From JAGCJX01 sp045638645 (GTDB lineage Bacteria; Bacteroidota; Bacteroidia; Bacteroidales; UBA932), in contig JAZUBU010000015.1 in assembly GCA_045638645.1 (NCBI GenBank), positions 1 to 64,000 on the forward strand: 64,000 nucleotides of DNA, written 5' to 3'. Of the stretch, positions 52,168 through 62,137 are shown piece by piece; position 1 is the stretch's first letter, and each line of letters opens with the position of its first letter. The notes under the pieces were generated by a model. It worked only from the letters and a program-made list of their open reading frames with translations, was not told the DNA's origin and did no database searches. Made by a program: the position numbers and the translations under genes.

Positions 52168-53352
52168 TTATTGATCCGAAATTAATGCCAATACGTGGCG
52201 GGCAATCTGCTCGGCGGCATTGGGTTTGGCTAAATTCAAGATGTTTTTGCTTAATTGTTCTTTGCGTTCCGGATCCTGCAGGAGGGTTTCGCAGCGGGGA
52301 CGCAGTTGTTCCATCGCATCCGCGTCTGCAATCATTTCTGCGGCTTCGTGGCGTACCAACGCTTGGGCATTGTGGGTCTGGTGGTCTTCTGCTACAACGG
52401 GAGAAGGAACAAAGACGGATGCTTTGGCGGCGGCGCAGAGCTCGGAAATGGTGCCTGCTCCTGCCCGGCTGACTACCCAATCTGCGGCTGCAAAGGCCAG
52501 GTCCATGCGTTTGATGAAGTCGCTGTTGCGTACCTGGTGAAAGCAACGGAGTTCGTACTCTTTGCCGGGTTCGGGTTGTCGGATTTGTTCTGCGGACCAG
52601 CCGGGAAGTTTGGAGAAAAACGATTCCAGTTCGGAACGGTAGATCTTGCCGCTCTGCCAGAGGATCTGGTAGGGTGTGTCTGCATCCAGGGTGCGAACCC
52701 AAGCTTGCAGGGCCTGGTTCAGTGTCCTGGCACCCAGACTGCCTCCCACTACCAGCAGGACCGGTTTTTGGGGATCCAGGCCAAAATACCGGAAGGCTTC
52801 TTCGCGTTGTTCCGGCGTTGCCGGGTGAATGTTTGCCCGGATGGGATTGCCCGTCAGGACTATGTTTTCGGCCGGGAAAAACCGCTCCATCCGATCGTAG
52901 GCTACGCAGATTTTTTTGGCCCGCTTGGCCAGGAGTTTGTTCGTCAGGCCGGCGTAGGAGTTCTGTTCTTGAATCAGGCAGGGAATGTGCATCCGGCTTG
53001 CTGTCCACAACGTGGGTGCGCTGGCATATCCCCCGACGCCGACCACAGCATCGGGCTGGAAGTTGCGGATGATTTGCCGAGCCCGGCGCAGACTTTTCCA
53101 AAGTTTGAACGGCAGGGCGAGGTTGGCCAGGGAAAGCTTGCGTTGCAGACCTGCAACAGGAAGTCCTTCGATGGGGTAGCCGGCTGCAGGGACGCGTTCC
53201 ATCTCCATTTTGCCTTCAGCACCGACAAACAGGATGTCCGCTTGAGGGTCCAGTTTCCGGATTCCATCCGCTATGGACAGGGCAGGGAAAATATGGCCGC
53301 CGGTACCGCCTCCACTTATGATGATTTTTCGGTTTTTGCTTCGTTGTTCCAT
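52168..53352 (-). CDS. murG: Lipid II synthase (GlcNAc transferase) MurG
   Basis: 394 residues. IIISGGGTGGHIFPALSIADG near the N-terminus, VVGVGGYASAPTL near 105 and SRAGAGTISELCAA near 285 are the MurG motifs. It transfers GlcNAc from UDP-GlcNAc to lipid I on the inner face of the membrane. The start ATG 53352 lies 37 bases inside the end of ftsW; no shorter start keeps the glycine-rich loop complete, so the overlap looks real and suggests translational coupling. The start codon chosen gives a short basic leader (MEQRSKNRK). Confidence 0.96.
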   Translation of the reverse strand: MEQRSKNRKIIISGGGTGGHIFPALSIADGIRKLDPQADILFVGAEGKMEMERVPAAGYPIEGLPVAGLQRKLSLANLALPFKLWKSLRRARQIIRNFQPDAVVGVGGYASAPTLWTASRMHIPCLIQEQNSYAGLTNKLLAKRAKKICVAYDRMERFFPAENIVLTGNPIRANIHPATPEQREEAFRYFGLDPQKPVLLVVGGSLGARTLNQALQAWVRTLDADTPYQILWQSGKIYRSELESFFSKLPGWSAEQIRQPEPGKEYELRCFHQVRNSDFIKRMDLAFAAADWVVSRAGAGTISELCAAAKASVFVPSPVVAEDHQTHNAQALVRHEAAEMIADADAMEQLRPRCETLLQDPERKEQLSKNILNLAKPNAAEQIARHVLALISDQ

Positions 53353-54563
53353 AGCAATGCTCTTTTTTCGTTTTCTTCTTTTTCTTTGCTGATTTCGATG
53401 GTGCGGTTGATGGACAGGATGATGCCCAAGGCTGCACTCATGAGGATGTAAGCCGTTCCCCCGTGGCTGATCATCGGAAGCGTTTGTCCGGTTTCCGGGA
53501 TGGCTCCGATGTTCACGGCAATGTGTATCAAGGCCTGGAAGGTGACCAGACAGCCCAGTCCGATGACGCACAAGGCTGAAAATGGCTTTTTACAGGCTTG
53601 CGCGATGATGACACACCGGAAGAGGAACCAGATGTAGAGGAAGAGAACTAAGGCTCCACCGATCAATCCCCATTCTTCCACAATGATGGAGTAGATGTAG
53701 TCATCGTACGGGTTGGGCAAGGTGTTCCGTTTGATGCTGTTGCCAGGCCCCAGTCCCATCAGTCCACCCAGTTGGATTGCTTGCTCGGCTTCCTTGCTTT
53801 GGTATTCTTTGTCTGCAATCTTTTCTTGTTCTTCTTTGCTCAGTTTCATTCGGTCCTCTTCGCTCATGAAGTGGCGCTCGATCCGATTGGTAACCGTGTC
53901 CAGCCGGTCAAACCAGCCAAATCCCAGGTTGCAGCCGAATGCAACACCGCCAAACAAGGCCATGATGCCGAGGGTCCGGTAGATGTATTTCCGAGGAATT
54001 TCTGAACAAATCAGGATGACCAGGGTCGTCAGCCCGATGATGACAGTGGCCGAAAAACTGCCGAGCAGGGTCATGGCTGCAATGGCCCCCACCGGAATGA
54101 GGACCCAGATCAGGAAGGTTTTGAAATCTTTGAATTTCTTGACTTCCAATATTTTTGCCAGGTAAATGATGACGGCAATTTTGGCAAATTCTGCCGGTTG
54201 GATGGTTCCGACACCCAGGTCCAACCACCTTGCGGCTTTGAGGTGCCGGGTGGTTCCCAGCAGGTAGTATTGGACGAGCACCCCGATCAGCATGACGGCG
54301 ATGGCGCCCAGCAGGGGAATGGCCGCCGTTCTGTAGACACGTAAGGAAAGCTTGTAGAAGAGGAAGAGGATACCCCAACTTAACAGGATACTCCTCATTT
54401 GGGCAATCAGGAAGTGGAACGTACTGACTTCTGCACGATAGGCCAATGCATATGAGGACGAGTACACGGCCACAATGGAGATCAGAGCCATCAGCAGGAC
54501 GATGATCCAGATGACTTTGTCTCCTCGTAAAGCGAGTTGTTTGGGTAATTTTTTTGTAGCCAT
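53316..54563 (-). CDS. ftsW: Peptidoglycan polymerase FtsW (SEDS family)
   Basis: 415 residues from ATG 54563, with about ten membrane helices. The loop motifs AARWLDLGVGTIQPAEFAKIA (about 118) and the late ETGQTLPMISHGGTAYILMSAA (about 365) are SEDS signatures. A hydrophilic loop near 235-275, rich in Glu and Lys, is longer than usual. FtsW polymerises lipid II with FtsI at the septum. It follows murD by 13 bases and overlaps the murG start by 37 bases. Confidence 0.96.
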   Translation of the reverse strand: MATKKLPKQLALRGDKVIWIIVLLMALISIVAVYSSSYALAYRAEVSTFHFLIAQMRSILLSWGILFLFYKLSLRVYRTAAIPLLGAIAVMLIGVLVQYYLLGTTRHLKAARWLDLGVGTIQPAEFAKIAVIIYLAKILEVKKFKDFKTFLIWVLIPVGAIAAMTLLGSFSATVIIGLTTLVILICSEIPRKYIYRTLGIMALFGGVAFGCNLGFGWFDRLDTVTNRIERHFMSEEDRMKLSKEEQEKIADKEYQSKEAEQAIQLGGLMGLGPGNSIKRNTLPNPYDDYIYSIIVEEWGLIGGALVLFLYIWFLFRCVIIAQACKKPFSALCVIGLGCLVTFQALIHIAVNIGAIPETGQTLPMISHGGTAYILMSAALGIILSINRTIEISKEKEENEKRALLWNNEAKTEKSS

Positions 54564-54576
54564 GCAGGGGAAAAGG

Positions 54577-55911
54577 TTACAGTTTTCTGACAGCGTCTTT
54601 GAATTGTCGTCCCCGGTCTTCGTAGCTCTTGAACAGGTCAAAGCTTGCGCAGCAGGGGGAAAGCAGGACGGTATCGCCCGGCTTGGCCAGTTCATAAGCT
54701 TTTTGAACCGCTTCTTCGGCAGACGAGGCATCCACGATGGTGGCAATCTTGTCTCCAAAGAAATCATGGAGTTTGGTGTTGTCTTTGCCCAGGCAGACCA
54801 AGGCGCGGACTTTCTCCTTTACCAGGGGAGTCAAGGGTTCGTAGTCATTTCCTTTGTCTTTACCACCGGCAATCCAGACGGTGGGTCGGGTCATGCTTTC
54901 CAAAGCGTACCAGGCTGAATTGACGTTGGTTGCTTTGGAGTCGTTGATGAAGAGGACATCCCTAATGGTCAATACTTTTTCCAGACGGTGTTCCACCCCT
55001 TGGAAGGTTCGCAGACTTTCCCGGATGGTCTCGTTGGAGATGTTCATGATCTTGGCCGTGATGGCAGCCGCCATCGTGTTGTAGATGTTGTGTTTGCCGG
55101 AGAGGGACAGTTCTTCCACGGGTAAGCCGTATTCATCGTCTTCCGTGCGGATGCAGATTTGGTTGTCTTTCAGGTAGGCCCCTTGTTCTACCATATGGAC
55201 TTGGGAGAACGGGAACTTCTTGGCCCGGAGTACGATTTCATTCAAGTGCCCGATGGTGATGTCATCGTCTTCGCAAAAAATGAAGCAGTCGTTTTCTGAC
55301 ATGTTGCGGGTGATGCGGAATTTTGAGTTGATGTAGTTCTGCATCTTGAAATCGTAGCGGTCCAGGTGGTCCGGGGTGATGTTCATCAGGATGGCGATAT
55401 CTGCCTTGAAGTCATACATGCCGTCCAGTTGGAAACTGCTGAGTTCCAGTACATAAATGTCATAGTTTTTGGTAGCGACCTGGAAGGCATAGCTTTCCCC
55501 AATATTACCGGCAAGTCCGACATTCAGTCCTGCATTTTTCAACAGGTAGTAGATGATGGACGTTGTGGTCGTTTTTCCGTTGCTGCCGGTGATGCAGATC
55601 TTGCGTGCGTTGTCGTAACGTCCGGCAAATTCTATTTCTGAAATGATGGGAATGCCGCGTTCCCGCAATTGGCAGACCATCGGGACGTTGTCCGGAATCC
55701 CGGGACTTTTGATGATCAGATCTGCATTGAGGATCTTTTCCGGAGTGTGGCCCCCCATCTCGTAATCGATGCCGTATTCTTCCAGTCGCGCCTGGTATTG
55801 CGGTGTGATGCATCCGTTGTCGGACAGGAAGGTGTCATAACCTTTTACTTTTGCCAGAACCGCTGCGCCTACGCCGCTTTCGGCTCCACCTAAAATGACT
55901 ACTCTATTCAT
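54577..55911 (-). CDS. murD: UDP-N-acetylmuramoylalanine--D-glutamate ligase
   Basis: 444 residues. The N-terminal domain begins VVILGGAESGVGAAVLA, the ATP loop is CITGSNGKTTTTSIIYYLL (about 113), and the C-terminal domain has FINDSKATNVNSAW (about 320) and LLSPCCASFDLFKSYEDRG near the end. It adds D-glutamate to UDP-MurNAc-L-Ala. It lies between mraY (3 bases) and ftsW (13 bases) in the dcw operon. Confidence 0.97.
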   Translation of the reverse strand: MNRVVILGGAESGVGAAVLAKVKGYDTFLSDNGCITPQYQARLEEYGIDYEMGGHTPEKILNADLIIKSPGIPDNVPMVCQLRERGIPIISEIEFAGRYDNARKICITGSNGKTTTTSIIYYLLKNAGLNVGLAGNIGESYAFQVATKNYDIYVLELSSFQLDGMYDFKADIAILMNITPDHLDRYDFKMQNYINSKFRITRNMSENDCFIFCEDDDITIGHLNEIVLRAKKFPFSQVHMVEQGAYLKDNQICIRTEDDEYGLPVEELSLSGKHNIYNTMAAAITAKIMNISNETIRESLRTFQGVEHRLEKVLTIRDVLFINDSKATNVNSAWYALESMTRPTVWIAGGKDKGNDYEPLTPLVKEKVRALVCLGKDNTKLHDFFGDKIATIVDASSAEEAVQKAYELAKPGDTVLLSPCCASFDLFKSYEDRGRQFKDAVRKL

Positions 55912-55914
55912 GGG

Positions 55915-57231
55915 TTATCGGATTTTCAAGGAAACAATGGTCAATACGGCGAGGACGATGCCGATGATCCAGAATCGCATGGTGATTTTGACTTCGTGCA
56001 TCGGTTGTGCAGGCCGTTGAAGCAGGGCCGGAATGCCCTGTTTTTGAAAATGGTGGTGTAAGGGAGACATGCGGAAAACGCGTCTTGGTTCACCGTATCG
56101 TTTTCGTGTATACTTGTAATAGCATGTTTGGATGATGACGGAGAGGCTTTCGACAAAGAATATGCCGCAGAGGATGGGCAGCAGCAACTCCTTCCGGGTA
56201 ATGATGGCAACAACTGCCAAAATTCCTCCCAAGGTCAGACTGCCGGTATCTCCCATAAAGACCTGAGCCGGAAATACGTTGTACCAGAGGAAACCGATCA
56301 GAGCACCGAGATAGGCTGCCATAAATACGGTAATTTCTCCCGAATGGGGGATGTACATGATGTTCAGGTAGTCGGCATAGATGATGTTTCCGGACAGGTA
56401 AGCCAGGATGCCCAAGGCTACCCCCGCAATGGCAGATGTTCCGGCCGCCAGACCATCCAGTCCGTCGGTCAGGTTCGTACCGTTCGAGGTGGCTGTGATG
56501 ACCAGGATGATGACCAGGATGTAGATGATCCATTGCAGGATATCTTTGACAGCTCCTTTGCCCGGTGCAAGCCAGGCATAGTCAAATTCGTTTCCTTTCA
56601 CGAAGGGAATCGTGGTGATGGTGCTTTTTTGCGCAGAGTTGTACTCGGTTTCGAGGCTGAGTGCCCGGCTGGTACTGCTTTCGTAAGCCTCCAGTTCCTC
56701 GGGAGTGAGGCTTGCGTGTTTGTCGGTTTCCAACGGAATCTCCGCTTTGTTGCAAAGGGTAGCCTGGTCGCTGAAACAAAGGGTCAGGCCGACGATGAGT
56801 CCGAGGGAAACTTGTCCGAAGATCTTGTAACGTCCGCTCAGACCGTTCTTGTTTTTCTTGAAAACCTTGATGTAGTCGTCCACGAAACCGATGGCTCCCA
56901 ACCAGACGGTTGTCAGGATCAGCAGGAGCACATAGATGTTCGTCAAATCTCCGAGCAGGAGTACGGGAATGAGGATGGAAAGCAGAATGATGAAACCACC
57001 CATGGTCGGTGTTCCCTTTTTCTGTAGTTGACCATCCAGTCCGAGGTCCCGGATTTCTTCTCCAATCTGTTTGCGTTGTAGCAGGCGGATGATGCGTTTT
57101 CCGACAAAGAGGGCGATGAAGAGGGCCAGGATGCTGGCAAATCCGGCCCGTACAGACAAGTATTCGAGCAGGCCGGAACCCGGAAAATCGATATGATGGT
57201 TCTGAAAATATTCAAACAAATGGTAGAGCAT
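55915..57231 (-). CDS. mraY: Phospho-MurNAc-pentapeptide transferase MraY
   Basis: 438 residues with about ten membrane helices. The catalytic aspartates are in GAIGFVDDYIKV (about 118) and NLTDGLDGLAAGTSAI (about 260), and the VFMGDTGSLTLGG and SPLHHHFQKQG motifs follow. A hydrophilic insertion of about 60 residues near 175-225 is present, as in other Bacteroidota MraY. It makes lipid I on the inner membrane. Nineteen bases after murE. Confidence 0.97.
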   Translation of the reverse strand: MLYHLFEYFQNHHIDFPGSGLLEYLSVRAGFASILALFIALFVGKRIIRLLQRKQIGEEIRDLGLDGQLQKKGTPTMGGFIILLSILIPVLLLGDLTNIYVLLLILTTVWLGAIGFVDDYIKVFKKNKNGLSGRYKIFGQVSLGLIVGLTLCFSDQATLCNKAEIPLETDKHASLTPEELEAYESSTSRALSLETEYNSAQKSTITTIPFVKGNEFDYAWLAPGKGAVKDILQWIIYILVIILVITATSNGTNLTDGLDGLAAGTSAIAGVALGILAYLSGNIIYADYLNIMYIPHSGEITVFMAAYLGALIGFLWYNVFPAQVFMGDTGSLTLGGILAVVAIITRKELLLPILCGIFFVESLSVIIQTCYYKYTRKRYGEPRRVFRMSPLHHHFQKQGIPALLQRPAQPMHEVKITMRFWIIGIVLAVLTIVSLKIR

Positions 57232-57250
57232 GGTCGGGTATCTTTTGAAG

Positions 57251-58714
57251 TTAGTTTTGGAGGTTCAGGCATTCACGGACCAGAGCCAGGTCGTCAAAAT
57301 AATGTTTGACGCCTTGGATAATCTGGTAATCTTCGTGTCCTTTTCCGGCGATCAGCACCAGCGATCCGGGGGTGGCAAACAGCAGGGTACTGCGGATGGC
57401 TTCGGCGCGGTCCAGGATGCTGACGGTACGCATGCGTCCTTGCGGGGAGAGTCCGGCTTGAATGTCTGCGATGATGTCTTCCGGGTTCTCAAAACGAGGA
57501 TTGTCCGAGGTGATGACGATACGGTCGGCGTATTTTTCAGCTACTGCGGCCATTTCCGGGCGTTTTGTCTTGTCCCGGTTTCCGCCACAGCCGAAGATGC
57601 AAACGAGCGGGTGCTCGTTTCCGGTAATCTCTTTCAGGGTCTTGAGCACATTTTCCAATGCATCGGGCGTGTGTGCATAATCAACCACTGCGGTCAGATC
57701 ATTGCCGCCGCGCACGTATTCCAAACGTCCGGAAACGGCTTCGAGGGCACTCATTCCAGCCAGGACCTCGTTCCGGTCGGCCCCCAGGAGCAGGGCCGTG
57801 GCATAGACGGCCAGCAGGTTGTAGGCGTTGTGGGCACCTATGAACCGGGTCCATACTTCGGTCCCGTCCAGGTTCAGCAAACTGCCTTCCAGGCTTTTTT
57901 CTACCACACGAACCTTGAAATCGCCCGGTGTACGGGCTGCGTAGTGGTAAATGCGGGCGGCTGTATTTTGTACAACGATGTTGCCGTTCCGGTCATCTGC
58001 ATTGGTCAGGGCAAAAGCCGTTTTGGGCAGGTTGTCGAAGAATATTTTTTTGCACCGGATGTATTCCGCAAACGTTTTGTGGTAGTCCAGATGGTCGTGT
58101 GTCAGGTTGGTGAAGATCCCGCCGGTGAAGCTCAGTCCTGCTGTGCGTCGTTGTTCCAGGGCGTGGGAGCTGACTTCCATGAAGGCAAATTCGCAACCTT
58201 TTTCGGTCATTTCGTGCAAAAGGGCATTCAGGGTAATCGGGTCCGGTGTCGTGTTTTCGGTCTCATAGCGCTTGGTGCCTACGTAATTGGCGATGGTGGA
58301 GAGTAAACCGCATTCGTAACCCAGTCCGCGAAACAGACGGTAAAGCAAGGTTGCGATGGTGGTTTTTCCATTCGTTCCGGTCACTCCGACCAACCGGATA
58401 CGTTGGCTGGGGTGGTCATAGAATGCATCGGCCAAGGCGGCCAAGGCATCCCGTCCATCGGGAACCCGGATCCAGGTAACGTCCTCTCGTTCCGGTTGGC
58501 AGGCTTCGGCCCGTTCGTAAACAATGACTTTTGCTCCGCGTTCCAGGGCTTGCGGCAGGTATTGGTGTCCGTCACTGGCAGCTCCTTGCAAGGCAATGAA
58601 GAGCGAGCCTTCCTGGCATTTGCGGGAGTCGGAGGCGATGCTGGGAATCTCGCGGTCAAGCGTTCCCAGAATGTCTGTCGGGTTGAGTACTTCAAGCAAT
58701 TTTTTCAGTTGCAT
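57251..58714 (-). CDS. murE: UDP-MurNAc-tripeptide synthetase
   Basis: 487 residues from ATG 58714. The N-terminal domain has SIASDSRKCQEGSLFIALQG, the ATP loop is VTGTNGKTTIATLLYRL (about 112), MEVSSHALEQRR is near 185, and the C-terminal DNPRFENPEDI motif (about 405) is the form that selects meso-diaminopimelate (DNPR). So the predicted product is UDP-MurNAc-L-Ala-D-Glu-meso-DAP. The frame opens upstream inside ftsI, but ATG 58714 is the family start and lies 2 bases after the ftsI stop. Confidence 0.96.
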   Translation of the reverse strand: MQLKKLLEVLNPTDILGTLDREIPSIASDSRKCQEGSLFIALQGAASDGHQYLPQALERGAKVIVYERAEACQPEREDVTWIRVPDGRDALAALADAFYDHPSQRIRLVGVTGTNGKTTIATLLYRLFRGLGYECGLLSTIANYVGTKRYETENTTPDPITLNALLHEMTEKGCEFAFMEVSSHALEQRRTAGLSFTGGIFTNLTHDHLDYHKTFAEYIRCKKIFFDNLPKTAFALTNADDRNGNIVVQNTAARIYHYAARTPGDFKVRVVEKSLEGSLLNLDGTEVWTRFIGAHNAYNLLAVYATALLLGADRNEVLAGMSALEAVSGRLEYVRGGNDLTAVVDYAHTPDALENVLKTLKEITGNEHPLVCIFGCGGNRDKTKRPEMAAVAEKYADRIVITSDNPRFENPEDIIADIQAGLSPQGRMRTVSILDRAEAIRSTLLFATPGSLVLIAGKGHEDYQIIQGVKHYFDDLALVRECLNLQN

Positions 58715-58716
58715 GG

Positions 58717-60870
58717 CTATGAGGGATTGGAGAGGATGAGCGTTACTTTTTGTTTGGGTTTTAGGGGGGTGCCAGGAGCCGGTTCTTGTCGGATGACGCG
58801 GCCTTGACCTTCTACGACAACGCGGCAGCCTTGGTTTTCCAGCAGGAAGAGTGCATCTTTCAGACCCATGTTCAGGCAGTTGCCCAGGATGTTCTCTGCT
58901 TGAGGCAGGGTGTTGGCTGCCATACCCGTGCTGTCGGAGCTGAAGGATACCCATTGTGTAGTGGGAATGGCCGGACGTTGTCTCAGCGGGAGCCCGTTCA
59001 TGGCCGTCAAGGTTTCGGAGCCTTCTCCGTTGGCAATCCAGGGTTGGTCACCGGGTTTGGTTCCCGAGGCATTCAGGATCGGGTGCCATTCCGGGTGGGT
59101 GTTGTAAATGAAGTCGGCAATTTTCTTAAAGACCGGAGCCGCCCATTGGGCGCCGTAGAAGTTTCCACGTGTCTTGTTGGAGTACAGGACGACGATGCAC
59201 GAATATTTGGGATCTTCTGTAGGGAAGTAGCCCGCGAACGAGGCTTGGTGTTTCCGGTATCCCTGGGCATCTTTGTATACCCCGTCGAACAGGATTTGTG
59301 CCGTACCCGTTTTCCCGGCAATGCCGTAGCGCTCGTCCTGGATCCCTTTTCCTGTACCGTTTTTCACCACGCCTTCCATGGCTTTCTGTACTTCCCGAAT
59401 GGTTTTCTTTGAGCAGACAGAGCCCAATAGTTGCGTGGGTTTGTAGGATTCTATGACGACACCGTCCTGCAGGAGAGCTTCTGCCAGGTAGGGCTTCATC
59501 ATCTTTCCTCCGTTGGCGATGGCGTTGTAGAATGTGAGGGTGTGCAGCGGGGTGATGCCCAATTCGTATCCCATGGAAATCATTGGCATGGACAAGGCAG
59601 ACCAGCCTTTATCCGTGGGGGATGGAATGCGGGCGGTGGCTTCCCCTTCGATATCAAAACCAATTTTCTCGCCCACCTTCATGCTGTGGATCCGGGCGAT
59701 GAACTGCTCTTCGTTGTCTTTATAGTATTGGGTGACGAGCTTGGCAAATGCGATGTTGGAGGATTTTTCAAAGGCGGTCAGGGCCGTCAGCATGCCATAG
59801 CCGCCGGTATGGGAGTCCGTAAAATCTTTGGTCGAATAACTCCAGACGCCGTTTCCGGCATCCACCGGCGTATCCAGGGTAATCAGTCCGTCTTCCAGCA
59901 GGCAAGTCAAGGTCACCAGCTTGAAAGTGGAGCCCGGATCGCTGGCTTCCGCAATCGCGTAGTTGAACGATTCGTCAAAGTGGCCGTGTTTGTCCTTTTT
60001 CATGTTAGCCATGGCGCGGATGGCACCTGTCTTGACGTCCATGACGATGGCCGTTGCTCCTTCCAGCAGATCCGATTGGGCCAACTGCTCACGCAGAGCA
60101 ATTTCGGCGGCTTCCTGGATTTCGATGTCCAGCGTGGTCCGCAAGTCGTAACCGTCTTGTGCCGGAATAAATGTGCCGGAACTGGCTTCCACCCACTTGT
60201 CGTTCAAGTCTCGGGCGATGGTCCGGATGCCCGGTTTCCCTTTCAGTTTCTGGTTGAAGCTGCTTTCCAGGCCGACCCCGTATTCTGCATTGTGTTCGTT
60301 TTTTCGGATGTAACCGACCGTGCGGTAGGCCAGCCGGTCATAAGGGGTCTTCCGTTGGGTTGCATCTTCCACGAACAGACCTCCCTTGAAACGCCCCAGC
60401 CGGAAGATCGGGAAGGTCAGGGCTTCCTGGTATTCCCGGTAGGTGATTTTCCGCTTGTTGATGTAGGTGAACTGGCGTTTTTTATTCCGGGCATTGGTCA
60501 GGATTCTCTTGTACTCTTTTGCGGATTTGTCCTGATAGAGGTTGGCCAGGCAGAGAGCCAGCGAGTCAACATCGGCCTTGAACAGGCTGTCTGTAATCCG
60601 AGTGCTGTCCCAAGCCAGGATGTAGTAGGGGATGGACATGGCCATCGTCCGGTTATCATGGGAGAGGATTTTTCCCCGGTTCGGTTCGATGACTTCTTCG
60701 TGGAAAAAGTCATCGTAATGCACGGGTTCTTCGCTAAAAAACTGCAAACTGATCATCTTGATCAGCAAGAAGATTGCAAATGCAAAGGCTCCATAATAAA
60801 CCGTACGGAACCGTTTTGCATGCGCGGGGACACCGGATTGTCCTTTAGGAGTTGTTTCGTTCTTTTTCAT
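58717..60870 (-). CDS. ftsI: Septal penicillin-binding protein FtsI with PASTA domain
   Basis: 717 residues from ATG 60870. A cytoplasmic start and one membrane helix (about 27-47) precede the PBP dimerisation domain (about 65-250). The transpeptidase domain has the active-site SxxK in SDPGSTFKLV, SSN in FEKSSNIAFAK and KTGTAQ near 570. A C-terminal PASTA domain (about 655-715, CLNMGLKDALFLLENQGCRV and PLKPKQKVTLIL) is present, as in many Bacteroidota FtsI but not in E. coli. It cross-links septal peptidoglycan with FtsW. Its start overlaps the ftsL end by 26 bases. Confidence 0.96.
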   Translation of the reverse strand: MKKNETTPKGQSGVPAHAKRFRTVYYGAFAFAIFLLIKMISLQFFSEEPVHYDDFFHEEVIEPNRGKILSHDNRTMAMSIPYYILAWDSTRITDSLFKADVDSLALCLANLYQDKSAKEYKRILTNARNKKRQFTYINKRKITYREYQEALTFPIFRLGRFKGGLFVEDATQRKTPYDRLAYRTVGYIRKNEHNAEYGVGLESSFNQKLKGKPGIRTIARDLNDKWVEASSGTFIPAQDGYDLRTTLDIEIQEAAEIALREQLAQSDLLEGATAIVMDVKTGAIRAMANMKKDKHGHFDESFNYAIAEASDPGSTFKLVTLTCLLEDGLITLDTPVDAGNGVWSYSTKDFTDSHTGGYGMLTALTAFEKSSNIAFAKLVTQYYKDNEEQFIARIHSMKVGEKIGFDIEGEATARIPSPTDKGWSALSMPMISMGYELGITPLHTLTFYNAIANGGKMMKPYLAEALLQDGVVIESYKPTQLLGSVCSKKTIREVQKAMEGVVKNGTGKGIQDERYGIAGKTGTAQILFDGVYKDAQGYRKHQASFAGYFPTEDPKYSCIVVLYSNKTRGNFYGAQWAAPVFKKIADFIYNTHPEWHPILNASGTKPGDQPWIANGEGSETLTAMNGLPLRQRPAIPTTQWVSFSSDSTGMAANTLPQAENILGNCLNMGLKDALFLLENQGCRVVVEGQGRVIRQEPAPGTPLKPKQKVTLILSNPS

Positions 60871-61198
60871 CGGACAATGGGATGCGTTTTGGGGTGTCTT
60901 TCGGTGCAATCAATGTAGATCCTTGTGCCTGTAGGGCTTTTTGGATTTCGCTCTTCTGGGAGCGTTGCAGGAGTTCCGCAAATTTACCGGCATGTTCAAT
61001 TTTTCTTTCATGCAGGATTTCTGCGTATTTCGCTTCTTGGAGAAGCGCATCTTTGATGGCAAAACGGATGGAAATCATCACCAGGACGAGGGCACAAATA
61101 TACAACAAGAAGGCCCAGTGTTTCAGGAGCCCTCCGTTTCTGACCAGCAGTTGTCCGCCCAGGATATCCTGGATTGTATTCTTTAACTTTATTGCCAT
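60845..61198 (-). CDS. ftsL: FtsL-like division protein
   Basis: 117 residues. One membrane helix (about 27-47, WAFLLYICALVLVMISI) is followed by a heptad-rich helical region (about 50-95) and a polar tail. Size, topology and position between rsmH and ftsI identify it as the FtsL counterpart, though sequence is poorly conserved. FtsL with a FtsB-like partner activates FtsWI. The gene overlaps rsmH by 10 bases and ftsI by 26, so all three are translationally coupled. Confidence 0.8.
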   Translation of the reverse strand: MAIKLKNTIQDILGGQLLVRNGGLLKHWAFLLYICALVLVMISIRFAIKDALLQEAKYAEILHERKIEHAGKFAELLQRSQKSEIQKALQAQGSTLIAPKDTPKRIPLSDEKERNNS

Positions 61199-62118
61199 CC
61201 TTTTTTGCTTTCGGGTTTGATTTTTTCGGCAACCCGCAGTTTTGCACTACGGGCCCGTGTGTTTTCGGAAATCTCTTCTTCTCGGGGTGACAAGGCCTTT
61301 TTGTTGACGGCTTTGAGCGGGGCCGCACTTCTGCCGTAGGGATCCCGTTCGTCTTTGCCCGCGACGTTTCCGCTGCGGATGAAGTTTTTTACCATCCGGT
61401 CTTCCAGCGAGTGGTAGGTGATTACGGAGAGCCGGCCTCCGGGTCGCAGGCTGGCAGCAGCACCCTGCAGGAATCCTGCCAGGCTATCCATTTCCCCATT
61501 GACTTCGATGCGGAGGGCCTGGTAGATCTTTGCCAGGAATTTGTGTTCGCCCATTTTGGGCAGGGCCTTCGCAATGGCTTGCGTCAAGTCTCCAGTTGTT
61601 AGGATCGGGGCTTGCGTGCGGGCACTGCAGATCATCGAGGCGATGCGGCGACTGCCTTCGACTTCTCCATAAAGACGCAGAAGGTTTTCCAATTCTTCTT
61701 CGCTGTACCGGTTCAAGATGTCTTGGGCTGTGGTCTCGGCACGGTCGTTCATGCGCATGTCCAGGTTGGCATCGAAGCGGAATGAGAATCCGCGTTCGGA
61801 GGTGTCGAACTGGTGGGAGGATACGCCCAGGTCGGCTAAAATCCCATCCGCAAATTCAAAACCGTGGTAGCGGAGAAAGTTCCGGACAAAACGGAAGTTG
61901 TGGTGCACCACGATGATCCGGGGATCTTTGGGGGCATTTTCCAAGGCCTCCCGGTCGCGGTCAAACACCATCAGACGACCGTCCGGCCCCAGGCGGGACA
62001 GAATTTCCCGCGTATGGCCGCCTCCGCCCAATGTGGCATCTACGTAGACGCCGGAGGGGTTGATATCCAAAGCATCCACGCTCTCTTTTAAAAGCACGGG
62101 TATGTGATAAACTTCCAT
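61189..62118 (-). CDS. rsmH: 16S rRNA m4C1402 methyltransferase
   Basis: 309 residues. HIPVLLKESVDALDINPSG and YVDATLGGGGHTREIL form the AdoMet-binding start, FRFDANLDMRMN is near 125, and RPGGRLSVITYHSLEDRMVK near 225 is the family signature. It methylates N4 of C1402 in 16S rRNA and is encoded (formerly mraW) at the head of dcw clusters. It is 19 bases after mraZ and overlaps ftsL by 10 bases. Confidence 0.97.
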   Translation of the reverse strand: MEVYHIPVLLKESVDALDINPSGVYVDATLGGGGHTREILSRLGPDGRLMVFDRDREALENAPKDPRIIVVHHNFRFVRNFLRYHGFEFADGILADLGVSSHQFDTSERGFSFRFDANLDMRMNDRAETTAQDILNRYSEEELENLLRLYGEVEGSRRIASMICSARTQAPILTTGDLTQAIAKALPKMGEHKFLAKIYQALRIEVNGEMDSLAGFLQGAAASLRPGGRLSVITYHSLEDRMVKNFIRSGNVAGKDERDPYGRSAAPLKAVNKKALSPREEEISENTRARSAKLRVAEKIKPESKKGWQ

Positions 62119-62137
62119 GGTTCTTCCTTTGAATGAG

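Noticed and set aside
52166..53101. N-terminal extension of the murC frame through murG
   Set aside because: The extra 312 residues are an out-of-frame reading of murG; the MurC start motif is at 52165.
52255..53451. 398-residue plus-strand frame opposite murG
   Set aside because: Antisense to murG, low-complexity aromatic/Cys composition and no motif.
59431..60918. 495-residue open frame on the plus strand opposite ftsI
   Set aside because: It lies antisense to the well-defined ftsI gene, has no recognisable motif and arises from the codon pattern of the real gene.
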